The notes below the pieces were generated by a model. It was not told where the DNA came from. It did not search any database and saw nothing but the letters and a program-made list of their open reading frames with translations. A stretch of 32,514 bases of DNA from NCBI GenBank assembly GCA_910587445.1, contig CAJULE010000026.1:1-32514 (forward strand), in the 5' to 3' direction. Below, piece after piece: positions 5,892-14,731 of this stretch. A program made the position numbers and the translations under genes. Origin of the DNA: an uncultured Christensenellaceae bacterium. Lineage in GTDB: Bacteria; Bacillota; Clostridia; Christensenellales; Pumilibacteraceae. Every line of letters begins with the position of its first letter. Position 1 is the stretch's first letter.

Positions 5892-8294
5892 ATGGACATC
5901 AACAAGGCGCTTTCCGAAGAATTCGAGATCAAGCCCGAACACGCAAACAACATAGTCAAGCTCATAGACGAAGGGAACACCATTCCTTTCATCGCCCGCT
6001 ACCGTAAGGAAATGCACGGCGCGACGGGCGATCAGGTGCTCAGGGAATTCGCGGACAGACTTACCTATCTTCGCAATCTCGAAAAACGCAAAAGCGAAGT
6101 GCGCTCGTCCATAGAGGGACAGGGAAAGTGGACGGGCGACATTGGCGACGCTTTGGATAAAGCGGCTACGCTTACCGAGGTCGAGGACATATACCGCCCC
6201 TATAAGCAGAAGAAAAAGACGCGTGCGGCGGTTGCCGTCGAAAAGGGACTCGAGCCGCTCGCCGACGTCATATGGGCACAGGAACTTTCCGCGGGCAACG
6301 TCGCGGAAATAGCTTCCGCATACGTCGACGAGGAGAAGGGCGTAAAGAGCGCAAAGGAAGCGCTTGCCGGCGCTCTCGACATAATCGCCGAACGCATATC
6401 CGACAACGCCGAGCTCAGAAAGAGCCTGCGCGCCTATCTTGCCGAGAACGGCGAGATCGTCGCAAGTCCCGCTAAGGGCGCTCCCGAGGAAAAAGCCAAG
6501 ATCTACGAGACATACAAGGACTATTGCGAGAAGGTGGGGAGCATACCTCCGCACCGTATACTTGCGCTCAACCGCGGCGAGGCGGACGACTGTCTTAAAG
6601 TCGGCATACGCGTGGATGCGGAACACGCCTACGAAATAATAAGGTCGGCTGTAAAAAAGACGTCGATTTTCGACAATATCATGGAGAGCGCGATCGTCGA
6701 TTCGTACGAGCGCCTCATCTATCCTTCCGTGGAGCGCGAGGTTCGCGGAGAGCTCACGGAAAAAGCAGACGAGCAGGCTATAAAGATGTTCGAAGTCAAT
6801 CTTCGTCCCCTTCTCATGCAGCCGCCGCTTAAGGGCAAAGTCATCATGGGGCTCGACCCCGCATACAGAACGGGCTGTAAGATCGCCGTCATAGACACCG
6901 AGGGCAACGTGCTTGCGTACACCGTCGTATTCCCGACGCCGCCCAAGCCGCGCACTGAAGAGGCGAAAGCGCGTCTTAAGGAACTTATAGAAAAACACGC
7001 CGTCGACGTCATAGCCATAGGCAACGGCACGGCGAGCAAGGAATCGGAGATTTTCGTCGCCGAGCTCATAAAGGAAATAGAGCGTCCCGTTTCTTACGCC
7101 ATAGTAAACGAGGCGGGCGCGTCGGTCTACAGTGCGAGCAAGCTCGGCGCGGAGGAATTCCCGACGCTCGACGTTTCGACAAGGAGCGCGGTGTCGATCG
7201 CAAGACGTCTTTTGGATCCGCTTGCCGAGCTCATAAAGATAGACGTAAAGTCGATAGGCGTGGGACAGTATCAGCACGATATGCCGCAAAAGCGCCTTTC
7301 CGAGGTGCTGGACGGCGTAGTCGAGGATTGCGTCAACAGCGTGGGCGTAGACCTCAACACGGCTTCGCACAGCCTGCTCGCACGCGTGGCGGGTCTCAAC
7401 GCCGGCGTTGCCAAGAACATAGTCGACTATCGCAAGACTCAGCCGTTTTCCACCCGCGCGCAGCTTCTCAAGGTTCCCAAGCTCGGACCGAAGGCATACG
7501 AGCAGTGCGCGGGCTTTTTGCGCATAGCGGGCGGCGAGAACGTGCTCGACTGCACGGGCGTTCATCCCGAAAGTTACGATGCGGCGGCAAAGCTGTTAGA
7601 TAGATACGGCTTTACGGACGAGGACGTAAAGAGCGGTAAGATAGGCGACTTGCCCGAAAAGGTCAAGGGCGACGGAACGGCCGTCGTGGCGGAAGAAATA
7701 GGCGTGGGCGTGCCTACGCTCGAAGATATGATCGCCGAGCTCACCCGCCCGGGACGCGATATTCGCGACAGCCTGCCGCCCGCGGTTCTTCGTGCCGACC
7801 TCATCGGTATAGAGGATCTCAAGGAGGGAATGGAGCTCGACGGCGTAGTGCGCAACGTCATAGACTTCGGCGCGTTTGTGGATATAGGCGTTCATCACGA
7901 CGGACTCGTGCACATTTCCGAGATTTCCGACGGATATATCCGTCACCCGTCAGAAGTCCTTAAAGTCGGCGACAGAGTGAAGGTGAAAGTCGTCGGCGTG
8001 GACGTCGATAAGCACAGAATAAATCTTTCGATAAAGCAGGCGAGCGGCGCGCGTATCGTGCCGAAGTCCCGTCCCGTACAGGAAAAGAAGGATAGGGGCG
8101 GAAATTTCGAGCGCAGGGAAAAGCCCCGCTTCGACAATCGCCGCGACAACGCAAAGAACGGCGGAGAACGTATCAAAGACCGCCGCGATAACCGTGACCG
8201 CAACGGCGGCAAAGACGGCAGAGAACGCCGCCGTGAAAACCGCTCGCTTGAGGATATGCTTGCGGCGCTGAAAGATAAGTATTCCAAACACTAA
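5892..8294 (+). CDS. tex: Transcription accessory protein Tex (S1 RNA-binding)
   Basis: An 800-residue cytoplasmic nucleic-acid-binding protein of the Tex/YqgF superfamily, implicated in transcription and in RNA turnover. Domain order: an N-terminal helical part opening with the hallmark NTIPFIARYRKEMHGA (about 27-42); a YqgF RNase H-like fold from about 315 (VIMGLDPAYRTGCKIAVID); tandem helix-hairpin-helix motifs at about 480-555 (LNTASHSLLARVAGLNAGVA); and an S1 domain at about 645-715 (GMELDGVVRNVIDFGAFVDIG). A tail of about 75 residues rich in Arg, Asn, Lys and Asp follows and probably adds RNA binding. AGGAGG at 5872-5877 lies 14 nt from this ATG but only 2 nt from an in-frame GTG at 5880, so the start could be four residues earlier. 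It is monocistronic, with repeats on both sides. Confidence 0.95.
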   Translation: MDINKALSEEFEIKPEHANNIVKLIDEGNTIPFIARYRKEMHGATGDQVLREFADRLTYLRNLEKRKSEVRSSIEGQGKWTGDIGDALDKAATLTEVEDIYRPYKQKKKTRAAVAVEKGLEPLADVIWAQELSAGNVAEIASAYVDEEKGVKSAKEALAGALDIIAERISDNAELRKSLRAYLAENGEIVASPAKGAPEEKAKIYETYKDYCEKVGSIPPHRILALNRGEADDCLKVGIRVDAEHAYEIIRSAVKKTSIFDNIMESAIVDSYERLIYPSVEREVRGELTEKADEQAIKMFEVNLRPLLMQPPLKGKVIMGLDPAYRTGCKIAVIDTEGNVLAYTVVFPTPPKPRTEEAKARLKELIEKHAVDVIAIGNGTASKESEIFVAELIKEIERPVSYAIVNEAGASVYSASKLGAEEFPTLDVSTRSAVSIARRLLDPLAELIKIDVKSIGVGQYQHDMPQKRLSEVLDGVVEDCVNSVGVDLNTASHSLLARVAGLNAGVAKNIVDYRKTQPFSTRAQLLKVPKLGPKAYEQCAGFLRIAGGENVLDCTGVHPESYDAAAKLLDRYGFTDEDVKSGKIGDLPEKVKGDGTAVVAEEIGVGVPTLEDMIAELTRPGRDIRDSLPPAVLRADLIGIEDLKEGMELDGVVRNVIDFGAFVDIGVHHDGLVHISEISDGYIRHPSEVLKVGDRVKVKVVGVDVDKHRINLSIKQASGARIVPKSRPVQEKKDRGGNFERREKPRFDNRRDNAKNGGERIKDRRDNRDRNGGKDGRERRRENRSLEDMLAALKDKYSKH

Positions 8295-8324
8295 AAAACT
8301 TTCCGACGGCTTATCTGCGTCGTA

Positions 8325-8401
8325 ATACGAGCTACGTGTTCCTCGACGCACGGGCGCAGTACGAATATGTACAGCAACCCGTGCGTCTCGTCACCTGTTG
8401 C
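8325..8401 (+). repeat. Dispersed palindromic repeat, copy 2 (after tex)
   Basis: Shares the borders of the 5769-5832 copy (ATACGAGCTACGTGTTCCTC to TCACCTGTTGC). Its centre forms a strong stem, GACGCACGGG pairing with CCCGTGCGTC, with an inner GTAC...GTAC pair. Lying 30 nt after the tex stop, it may protect or end the tex message, but no T-run follows. Confidence 0.6.
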
Positions 8402-8443
8402 CCGCCTTACTTGCATCTAACCCGTCGTATGTAACTAATAGTA

Positions 8444-8480
8444 TGTCATTTCGAGCGGAGCGAAGCGAAGTCGAGAAATC
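8444..8480 (+). repeat. 37-nt intergenic repeat, copy 1
   Basis: Begins TGTCATTTCGAGCGGAGCG and ends GTCGAGAAATC; identical over 37 nt to 8581-8617. This sequence family is found scattered between genes in many gut Firmicutes and other MAG-derived genomes. It is followed at about 8489-8511 by a related fragment (CTTTCGACTGCGCTCAAGG). Confidence 0.8.
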
Positions 8481-8552
8481 AAAAGACCTTTCGACTGCGC
8501 TCAAGGTGACAGCGGAGCGCGACCGCCACGAAGCTAAGCATAATTTCCATTA

Positions 8553-8580
8553 TGTCATTTCGAGCAAGCGCTCGTTGCAT
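8553..8580 (+). repeat. Partial copy of the 37-nt repeat
   Basis: The first 13 bases, TGTCATTTCGAGC, match the full repeat, then the sequence turns into a small hairpin (CGAGC-AAGC-GCTCG). A full copy follows immediately at 8581. Confidence 0.6.
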
Positions 8581-8617
8581 TGTCATTTCGAGCGGAGCGA
8601 AGCGAAGTCGAGAAATC
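8581..8617 (+). repeat. 37-nt intergenic repeat, copy 2
   Basis: Identical to 8444-8480. Its ends are imperfectly complementary (TTTCGA near the start, TCGAGAAA near the end), so a single strand can fold into a hairpin. Confidence 0.8.
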
Positions 8618-8628
8618 TATTCCTCTAA

Positions 8629-8694
8629 AAAGCCTTCCCTTGACAGGGAAGGTGGCACCGTGCAGATGCGTAACCGAACACGACGACGGATGAG
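8629..8694 (+). repeat. Second intergenic repeat type (CCTTCCC hairpin element)
   Basis: Stem CCTTCCC (8633-8639), loop TTGACA, stem GGGAAGG (8646-8652), then GTGGCACC and, after a variable part, GACGGATGAG at 8685-8694. This layout matches a common mobile-like intergenic repeat of gut Firmicutes genomes. It directly follows the 37-nt repeat. The whole of 8295-8890 is non-coding and made largely of such repeats. Confidence 0.6.
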
Positions 8695-8725
8695 TAGACA
8701 ATTAAATGAAAGGTTATACTTTGTA

Positions 8726-8765
8726 ATGCGGGCTACGAGTTACGCGCCCCGCATTTTATTTTACT
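8726..8765 (+). terminator. Terminator-like hairpin before the glycan operon
   Basis: The stem AATGCGGG (8726-8733) pairs with CCCGCATT (8748-8755), followed by TTATTTTACTTTT. It lies 430 nt after tex, so it either ends a long tex transcript or insulates the promoter at 8883. Confidence 0.5.
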
Positions 8766-8882
8766 TTTCCGAAAAAGCAGTAATAATGTTTCGGTTGCCT
8801 TTTTAAAAGGCATATATTACAAAAATGTAACCTGATTTTTCCCGCTTTTTTCGTGTATTTTCGCGGAGATCGTTTTTTCGCC

Positions 8883-8911
8883 TTGACATTATCGTTTATT
8901 TGAGATATACT
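8883..8911 (+). promoter_or_regulatory. Strong sigma-A promoter of the glycan operon
   Basis: TTGACA (8883-8888), a 17-nt spacer and TATACT (8906-8911), close to consensus. The untranslated leader to the ATG at 8992 is about 75 nt and contains a small inverted repeat (AAGAGG...CCTCTT). Confidence 0.8.
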
Positions 8912-8991
8912 AATACGGTGAAGAGGTGTAGTGGGTTTTCATTTGCCTCTTTCGGAAAAGACTGCTTTAAGATACGGTAAGGAAGCAAATA

Positions 8992-11040
8992 ATGAGCGAT
9001 AAAAAGAAGCCTAAGGCAGAGAAAAAAAATCCGCTTAAAAACGGAGCGAGAGTCCGCAGCATACTTCTGTTGCTTGCGGGCGATTTGGCGTTTGCGATAT
9101 TTTCGTATTGGCTTGCGCGCACCATAATGTTTTTCCGTTTGGATAAGCCGCTCGGGTATTCGGAATACGAGCTTTTGGTGGCGACCGTTTCGGTGGTCGT
9201 CGTAATAGCCATGCTGCTGTTTTTCGATTCGTACAATACGGTTTGGAAGTATGCGGGCAGAGTGGAGTTTTTCAAATTCCTGATGGCATACATTGCGTCG
9301 TTTTTGACCCTTCTGATAATCAAATTCGTAATAGACGCGGCTTTCGACATTCAGGTATGGGTGCCGATAAACCTGATGTTCGTATTGTTCAGCGCGATTT
9401 TTTCGGGCTCGATACGCTTTTTCTACGGCATATCGCACTATGTGCGGCATATGCGCAACCGCTTAAGCGAGAGAAACCACGATCACCTCAAACGTGCGAT
9501 AGTTATCGGAGCGGGGTATACGGGCTCGCTTGTCATAAACCGCTTTATCAACAACACCGACGAGGGGTATCTGCCCGTAGCCGTACTCGACGACGACGCG
9601 GAAAAGCAGGATATGAAGGTGTACGGCATCAAGGTCGAGGGCGGCATAGACGATCTCGAAACGGTAATCGCCAAGACTTCTGCGGAAGTCATAGTCATTG
9701 CGATAAGCAAGATTTCCAAAACCCAGCTTAAAAACATTTACGCGCGTTGCAAGACGACCAATTTGCCGATAAAGGTCATGCCTCCCATGACGGACGCGAA
9801 CGCCGGCAGTATGCAGATCTCGACGCTTTCGCTTCGCGACATAAAGATAGAGGAGCTTCTCGGGCGCGACGAGTTCAAGGTGAATAAGGAGCTTATCGAC
9901 GTTGCGGTCAAGGACAAGGTAGTGTGCGTGACGGGCGGCGCGGGTTCCATAGGTTCGGAGCTTTGCCGCCAGGCGCTTTCGTTCGGCTGTAAACATCTCG
10001 TTATTTTCGATATGCACGAAAACGGTATGTTTGCGATAAATCAGGAGTTTTCCCGCGTCTACGATACGTCGCGCTATACGCTCGTAATAGGCACGGTGCG
10101 CGAAAAGAAGAAGCTCGCCGAGGTTTTCGAAAAGTACAAGCCCGACGTCGTTTTCCATGCTGCGGCGTACAAGCACGTCCCGATGATGGAGATAAGCGCG
10201 ACGGAAGCCGTAAAGAACAACGTGTTCGGCACGCGCAACGTCATAGAACAGTCTCTTGCTTCGGGCGTAGAGAAGTTCGTGCTCATTTCGACGGACAAGG
10301 CGGTCAATCCCGCCAACATAATGGGAGCGAGCAAAAGGCTTGCCGAGATGCTCGTGCAGACCTATGGCAGGGCTCAAAACAAAATGAAGATGGCGGCTGT
10401 TCGTTTCGGCAACGTGCTCGGCTCGAACGGTTCAGTCATTCCCATATTTCTCAAGCAGATCAAAGAGGGCGGACCCATAACTCTTACCGACCGCTATATA
10501 AAGCGCTATTTCATGACCATACCCGAGGCAGTTCGCCTTGTGCTTCAGACGGGAGCCTTTGCCGACAGCGGCGAGATTTTCGTACTCGACATGGGCGAGC
10601 CCGTCTATATTTACGATCTTGCGTGCGACCTCATTCGCATAAACGGTCTTGTGCCCGAGCAGGACATAAAGATAAAGGTTACGGGATTAAGACCGGGCGA
10701 AAAGCTGTTCGAGGAGCTGCGCTACGACAAGGAGATGGTCGATTCGACGGTGCACGAGGGCATATTCGTGACGCGTATGGAGGACGTCAAGCTCGACTCG
10801 TTCAATGCAAAGCTCGAAACCTTGCGCAAGATTTCCGAGTCGGAGGACGCGGAAGAGACCGAAAACATTATATTCGAAATAGTTCCGTCCGCTTCGCGCG
10901 AGACGGCGAAAGCCGAAAGAAAGAAACAGCTCGAGGAGCTTAAGGCGGCGGAGGAGACGGAAAGAGCGGAGAAAGACACCGCCGAGACTCCTCTTTCGGA
11001 GAGCACGTCCGAGCAGGCTGCCGAAGGAGCAAACGCATGA
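8992..11040 (+). CDS. Membrane-bound FlaA1/CapD-like nucleotide-sugar 4,6-dehydratase
   Basis: A 682-residue polysaccharide biosynthesis protein. Residues 20-150 hold four membrane helices. A CoA-binding-like Rossmann unit follows at about 168-290 (RAIVIGAGYTG), then an extended short-chain dehydratase domain from about 311 (VCVTGGAGSIGSELCRQ, NAD binding; TDKAVNPANIMGASKR at about 433, where Met replaces the usual Tyr of YxxxK, as in the PglF/FlaA1 class). These enzymes convert UDP-GlcNAc to a 4-keto-6-deoxy sugar, the first step towards bacillosamine-type or deoxy-amino sugars. The last 45 residues are a Glu/Ala/Lys-rich tail, probably disordered. AAGGAAG precedes the ATG. The stop overlaps the uppP start in ATGA, so this is the first gene of an envelope-glycan operon. 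Confidence 0.92.
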   Translation: MSDKKKPKAEKKNPLKNGARVRSILLLLAGDLAFAIFSYWLARTIMFFRLDKPLGYSEYELLVATVSVVVVIAMLLFFDSYNTVWKYAGRVEFFKFLMAYIASFLTLLIIKFVIDAAFDIQVWVPINLMFVLFSAIFSGSIRFFYGISHYVRHMRNRLSERNHDHLKRAIVIGAGYTGSLVINRFINNTDEGYLPVAVLDDDAEKQDMKVYGIKVEGGIDDLETVIAKTSAEVIVIAISKISKTQLKNIYARCKTTNLPIKVMPPMTDANAGSMQISTLSLRDIKIEELLGRDEFKVNKELIDVAVKDKVVCVTGGAGSIGSELCRQALSFGCKHLVIFDMHENGMFAINQEFSRVYDTSRYTLVIGTVREKKKLAEVFEKYKPDVVFHAAAYKHVPMMEISATEAVKNNVFGTRNVIEQSLASGVEKFVLISTDKAVNPANIMGASKRLAEMLVQTYGRAQNKMKMAAVRFGNVLGSNGSVIPIFLKQIKEGGPITLTDRYIKRYFMTIPEAVRLVLQTGAFADSGEIFVLDMGEPVYIYDLACDLIRINGLVPEQDIKIKVTGLRPGEKLFEELRYDKEMVDSTVHEGIFVTRMEDVKLDSFNAKLETLRKISESEDAEETENIIFEIVPSASRETAKAERKKQLEELKAAEETERAEKDTAETPLSESTSEQAAEGANA

Positions 11041-11807
11041 GTTGGTGGCAGGCACTTATATTGGGACTTGTGCAGGGACTCGGAGAGTTTCTGCCCATTT
11101 CGAGCAGCGGACATCTCGTCCTTACGCGTGAGATCCTCGGCATTTCGGGCGATTATATGCTGTTCGATATACTGTTGCACGTCGGCACGGTTTGCGCCAT
11201 ATTCTTCGTTTTTTTCAAGGATCTCATTGCGCTGTTCAAGCCGCCGTTCAAAACCATCGGATACATATTGCTTGCTTCCGTGCCTGCGGTTGTCGTGGGA
11301 CTTTTGTTCAATTCTCAGCTCGAAGCAATGTTTTCGGGAGCGAAATACCTGTGTTTCTTCTTTCTGTTTACGGCTCTGCTCATGCTTGCCACCGAAATAC
11401 TCGGCAAAAGGCTGTATAAGGAGCCGAAGCCGTTTACCTGGATAACTGCGGTTTCCATGGGTCTCATGCAGGGCATAGCCGTGTTCCCCGGTATCTCCCG
11501 AAGCGGTTCGACGCTGTTCGGCGGTACTGTCGCCGGAGGCAAGCGCGAAGAGATCGCAAAGTTCTCGTTTTTCATGAGTATTCCCGTAATTCTCGGCGGA
11601 GCTATTCTCGAACTGTTTGGTTTGGAAGGCGGGCTTAGCGTCGATTGGTGGTGCATACTGATAGGCATGGTTGCGTCTTTTGCGAGCGGCTTGCTTGCGG
11701 TCAAGCTCATGCTCAGGCTCATAGCGAAAGCCGATTACAAGTGGTTTTCGCTGTATCTGTTTGTCATAAGCGTGCTTACGTTTGTGTTCTGTTTTATCGG
11801 AGTATGA
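11037..11807 (+). CDS. uppP: Undecaprenyl-diphosphatase UppP (BacA)
   Basis: A 256-residue integral membrane phosphatase that converts undecaprenyl diphosphate to the monophosphate, recycling the lipid carrier for wall and surface glycans; it can confer bacitracin tolerance. Both signature motifs are present: GEFLPISSSGHLVL (about 16-29) and PGISRSGST (about 152-160), with about seven hydrophobic helices. Length is normal. The ATG at 11037 overlaps the previous stop (ATGA), and its own stop is 10 nt before the next start. Placing carrier recycling between a sugar-nucleotide enzyme and a polymerase-like protein ties the operon to lipid-linked glycan synthesis. Confidence 0.96.
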   Translation: MSWWQALILGLVQGLGEFLPISSSGHLVLTREILGISGDYMLFDILLHVGTVCAIFFVFFKDLIALFKPPFKTIGYILLASVPAVVVGLLFNSQLEAMFSGAKYLCFFFLFTALLMLATEILGKRLYKEPKPFTWITAVSMGLMQGIAVFPGISRSGSTLFGGTVAGGKREEIAKFSFFMSIPVILGGAILELFGLEGGLSVDWWCILIGMVASFASGLLAVKLMLRLIAKADYKWFSLYLFVISVLTFVFCFIGV

Positions 11808-11817
11808 TTTTCCGAAT

Positions 11818-14664
11818 ATGTTGGAGAAAGCGCGTCAAAACAAAATAATAAAGGGCGTCTGCGATTTCGGACGCACGCCGTGGTATATAGCGATAATTGC
11901 CGCGGTCGTTTTCCTTTCCCACGTTTTCGGGCTTGAGTATCTCGCGTTTTGGACCGTAGGCGTCGCGGCTGCGTTCATGCTCGTAATGAGCGACGACGCT
12001 ACGCCCATAGTGCCGTGCGTCATGCTCGCGATGTTCTGTATATCCAAGCAGAACGGCGCGAAAAACGATTACTCGTCGGGAATGCTCACGAGCGTGCCCT
12101 TTTTCGTAAACGCGGGAATCATAGTCGCACTTTTTTTGGGTGCGCTCGTCTTTCACATAGTTTACTACAAAAAATATGCCGCTTTCAGAAAAAAGACAAT
12201 GCTCACCTGGGGCTTCGTCGCGCTTGCGCTCGGCTTTTTCACAAACGGTTTTTTCTATAAAGACTATAACTTTCTGAATCTTCCTTACGGTCTTTCGTTT
12301 GCCTTGCTGTATTACGGAGTATATATCGTGTTCTTCCATCTAATAAAGTGGAAGAAGGGCTTTTCCATGCGCTATCTTGCCTTTACGCTTTTTGCGATGG
12401 GGCTGGTCATTGCCGCGGAGATAGGCGTGCTGTGGATTCAAAGCGAGGAGCTTCGGCAGACGAGTGACAAAAATCTCGTTTGGCTCGGGTGGGGACTTAG
12501 CAATTCGATCGCCTACGTATTCATGCTTACCATGCCGTTTGCATTCTATCTCGCGCACACGGAAAAGTTTTCTCTGCCGTACTTTCTCGGAGCGAGCGCT
12601 ATGCTCGTCGCCGTTGTATTCACGTTCTCGCGCGGATCGCTTATAGTCGCCGTTCCGATGTTTGTCGCCGGCACGATATTTTCCTGTCTGTTTGCGAAAA
12701 ACAAATTGCCGCTGTGGATATCCGCGGGCGTGATTTTAGCGCTGTTTGTCGTTGTCATCGTGTGCTATCGCGAACAGCTTTACGATACTCTCAATTTCTA
12801 TATCGAACAGGGCTTCAACGACCGCGGACGGTTCTCGCTGTGGAAAGAGGGATGGGAGGCGTTTTTATCCGCGCCGGTATTCGGCGTCGGAATGTTCTAC
12901 CGCTTCGGCGAGCTGCTCAATTCGTTCACTTGGTTTCACAATACGCTCATTCACTTTCTTGCGACGGGCGGCATTGTGGGGCTCGGTACCTATCTTTTCC
13001 ACCGCGTACAGACGGTAATAATGTATTGCAAAAAGCCGTCGGTCGACAGGCTCTTTGCCGGCGTTGCGATACTGTGCCTTCTCGCGAACAGTATGCTGGA
13101 CGTCGCGATGAGCGCGCAAAATATGATAATGTTTTACGGGATAATTCTCGCCTTTTCGGAGAAGGACCTGTTGTATCACTCGGGCAAGATAGACGCTGCG
13201 GGAGAGGAGATAACCGATCCGCAAATGCAGCTCGAAGCGGCTGCCGCTGCGAGAAACGGACTCATTTTCGGCGACGGAAAAAAGGTCAAAAATGCGGCGG
13301 CTACGGTTGCCGCGGCTGCTGTTTCGGACATCGTTTCCGCGCCGAACGAGGAGTGTGCGGCGGCGGTCGTCTCCGACAGCGAGCTCTCTGCCTCGATAAT
13401 TTCTCGACCCGATAAGGCGCGGCAGACGCCTTTAAACGGGACAAGTCCCGAAAAGAGCTCGAAAAAAAGCTCTGACGACGTCAAAAAAGCACGCGTTCTT
13501 TTTCCTGCGGTAGAGGCGGGCATGGGACACATCGTGCCCATGGAAAGCGTGCGTAAAGTGTTCGAAGAAAAGTACGGCGACAGGGTCGAGGTCGTTGGCA
13601 CGTCGTTTTACAAAGACGCGAAAAGCGAAGCCATGCACAAGCTCGAAAGGCTGTTCGTCAGCACGGTAAACACGCAGAACAGAGTGCGCGGCTACGGCAA
13701 GCTGTCCTGTCTCGTCATGAGTATTTTCGGTCACATTTCGCTCAAAGCCATAATGGAATCGTTCGTTCGGGAATCTTATCCCGACGGACTGAAGCGCATG
13801 ACCGAGCTCGACGCCGACCTCGTGTTTTCCACGCATTGGGCGACGGCTTACTATGCGGCGAGAATAGACAAAAAGCCGATAAGCGTACAGTACTGTCCCG
13901 ATACGCGCATAGACGTACTGTGGGACACGGGCGCGGATCTTACGTTCTGTCCGTCGAAAGCCGCGATAGAACGGGCGAGAAGCAAAACGGCGTTCGAGGG
14001 CGTGAATTTCGAATATTCTCCGTTCGTCATTCGCTCGAGCGCATTCGACGTCGTGCGCGACAAAGAGACGCTTCGCGCCGAACTCGGACTGTGGCCGGAT
14101 TGCCCGACGATAACGCTCGCCGACGGCGGTTACGGGGCGGGCAGACTCGGAAAGACGGCGCTCGAGCTTTTGAAGTCCGAAAGACGGCTCAACATCGTCG
14201 CAATATGCGGTAAAAACGTAAAGCTTCACGCAAAGCTCGCAAAGGCGGAAGTGCCCGAAAACATAAATTTCAGAAACCTTTCGTTTACAAACGACATGAT
14301 AAAATATATCGCCGCGTCCGATCTGTTCATGGGCAAGAGCGGCGCGAGCAGTATGGCGGAGCCGAGGTTTTTCGGCGTTCCGATGATAGTCACAATGTTC
14401 GCCACTCCCATAGAGAGAGACAACGCGCGCTTTTACATCGAAGAAGTCGGTTGCGCGGAAAAACATTTCAACGTAAAAAAGGCGGTCGCGCGCGCCTTCG
14501 AACTGCTCGACAATCCCGACGAGTACGATCGTCTCAGAAGCAACGCATTGAAGGAAAGCGAATCGAACGGCGCGGAATACGTTGCGGATATGCTGTTCGA
14601 AATACTTACAAAGAATTTCGAAACGGACGAAAACGGGAACGTCATAAGGCGAAGGATAGGCTGA
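11818..14664 (+). CDS. Fusion of O-antigen ligase/polymerase-like membrane protein and GT28 (MurG/MGDG synthase-like) glycosyltransferase
   Basis: A 948-residue two-part protein. Residues 1-460 hold ten or more membrane helices with the Wzy/WaaL-type features FSRGSL (about 268) and FHNTLIHFLATGGIVGLGTYL split over about 371-392, which carries the conserved His of the periplasmic loop. Residues 460-555 are an Ala/Ser-rich linker. Residues 557-905 are a GT-B glycosyltransferase: VLFPAVEAGMGHIVP acceptor loop, then DADLVFSTHWATAYYAA, then the donor-site sequence FMGKSGASSMAEPRFFGVP (about 836). That half resembles the family that includes MurG and diacylglycerol glucosyl- or galactosyltransferases. 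One continuous frame with a low-complexity linker argues against a sequencing fusion. The GGAG at 11799 is rather far from this ATG. The combined activity is inferred: adding a sugar to a lipid, and polymerising or ligating the product. Confidence 0.82.
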   Translation: MLEKARQNKIIKGVCDFGRTPWYIAIIAAVVFLSHVFGLEYLAFWTVGVAAAFMLVMSDDATPIVPCVMLAMFCISKQNGAKNDYSSGMLTSVPFFVNAGIIVALFLGALVFHIVYYKKYAAFRKKTMLTWGFVALALGFFTNGFFYKDYNFLNLPYGLSFALLYYGVYIVFFHLIKWKKGFSMRYLAFTLFAMGLVIAAEIGVLWIQSEELRQTSDKNLVWLGWGLSNSIAYVFMLTMPFAFYLAHTEKFSLPYFLGASAMLVAVVFTFSRGSLIVAVPMFVAGTIFSCLFAKNKLPLWISAGVILALFVVVIVCYREQLYDTLNFYIEQGFNDRGRFSLWKEGWEAFLSAPVFGVGMFYRFGELLNSFTWFHNTLIHFLATGGIVGLGTYLFHRVQTVIMYCKKPSVDRLFAGVAILCLLANSMLDVAMSAQNMIMFYGIILAFSEKDLLYHSGKIDAAGEEITDPQMQLEAAAAARNGLIFGDGKKVKNAAATVAAAAVSDIVSAPNEECAAAVVSDSELSASIISRPDKARQTPLNGTSPEKSSKKSSDDVKKARVLFPAVEAGMGHIVPMESVRKVFEEKYGDRVEVVGTSFYKDAKSEAMHKLERLFVSTVNTQNRVRGYGKLSCLVMSIFGHISLKAIMESFVRESYPDGLKRMTELDADLVFSTHWATAYYAARIDKKPISVQYCPDTRIDVLWDTGADLTFCPSKAAIERARSKTAFEGVNFEYSPFVIRSSAFDVVRDKETLRAELGLWPDCPTITLADGGYGAGRLGKTALELLKSERRLNIVAICGKNVKLHAKLAKAEVPENINFRNLSFTNDMIKYIAASDLFMGKSGASSMAEPRFFGVPMIVTMFATPIERDNARFYIEEVGCAEKHFNVKKAVARAFELLDNPDEYDRLRSNALKESESNGAEYVADMLFEILTKNFETDENGNVIRRRIG

Positions 14665-14689
14665 ATGGCGAAGCGAACCTTTCGCGGTA

Positions 14690-14709
14690 TTCTCTAATAT
14701 AATAGAGAA
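14690..14709 (+). promoter_or_regulatory. ddl -10 box inside a 7-bp-arm palindrome
   Basis: A perfect TATAAT (14698-14703) lies within TTCTCTA-ATATAA-TAGAGAA. No good -35 is visible at 16-18 nt, which fits a promoter helped or blocked by a protein binding the palindrome. It lies 23 nt before the ATG of ddl. Confidence 0.5.
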
Positions 14710-14731
14710 GAACGAAAAAGGGAGGTTCGGT

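Noticed and set aside
5856..7565. Long minus-strand open frame opposite tex
   Set aside because: Low-complexity shadow translation; tex domains on the plus strand explain the DNA.
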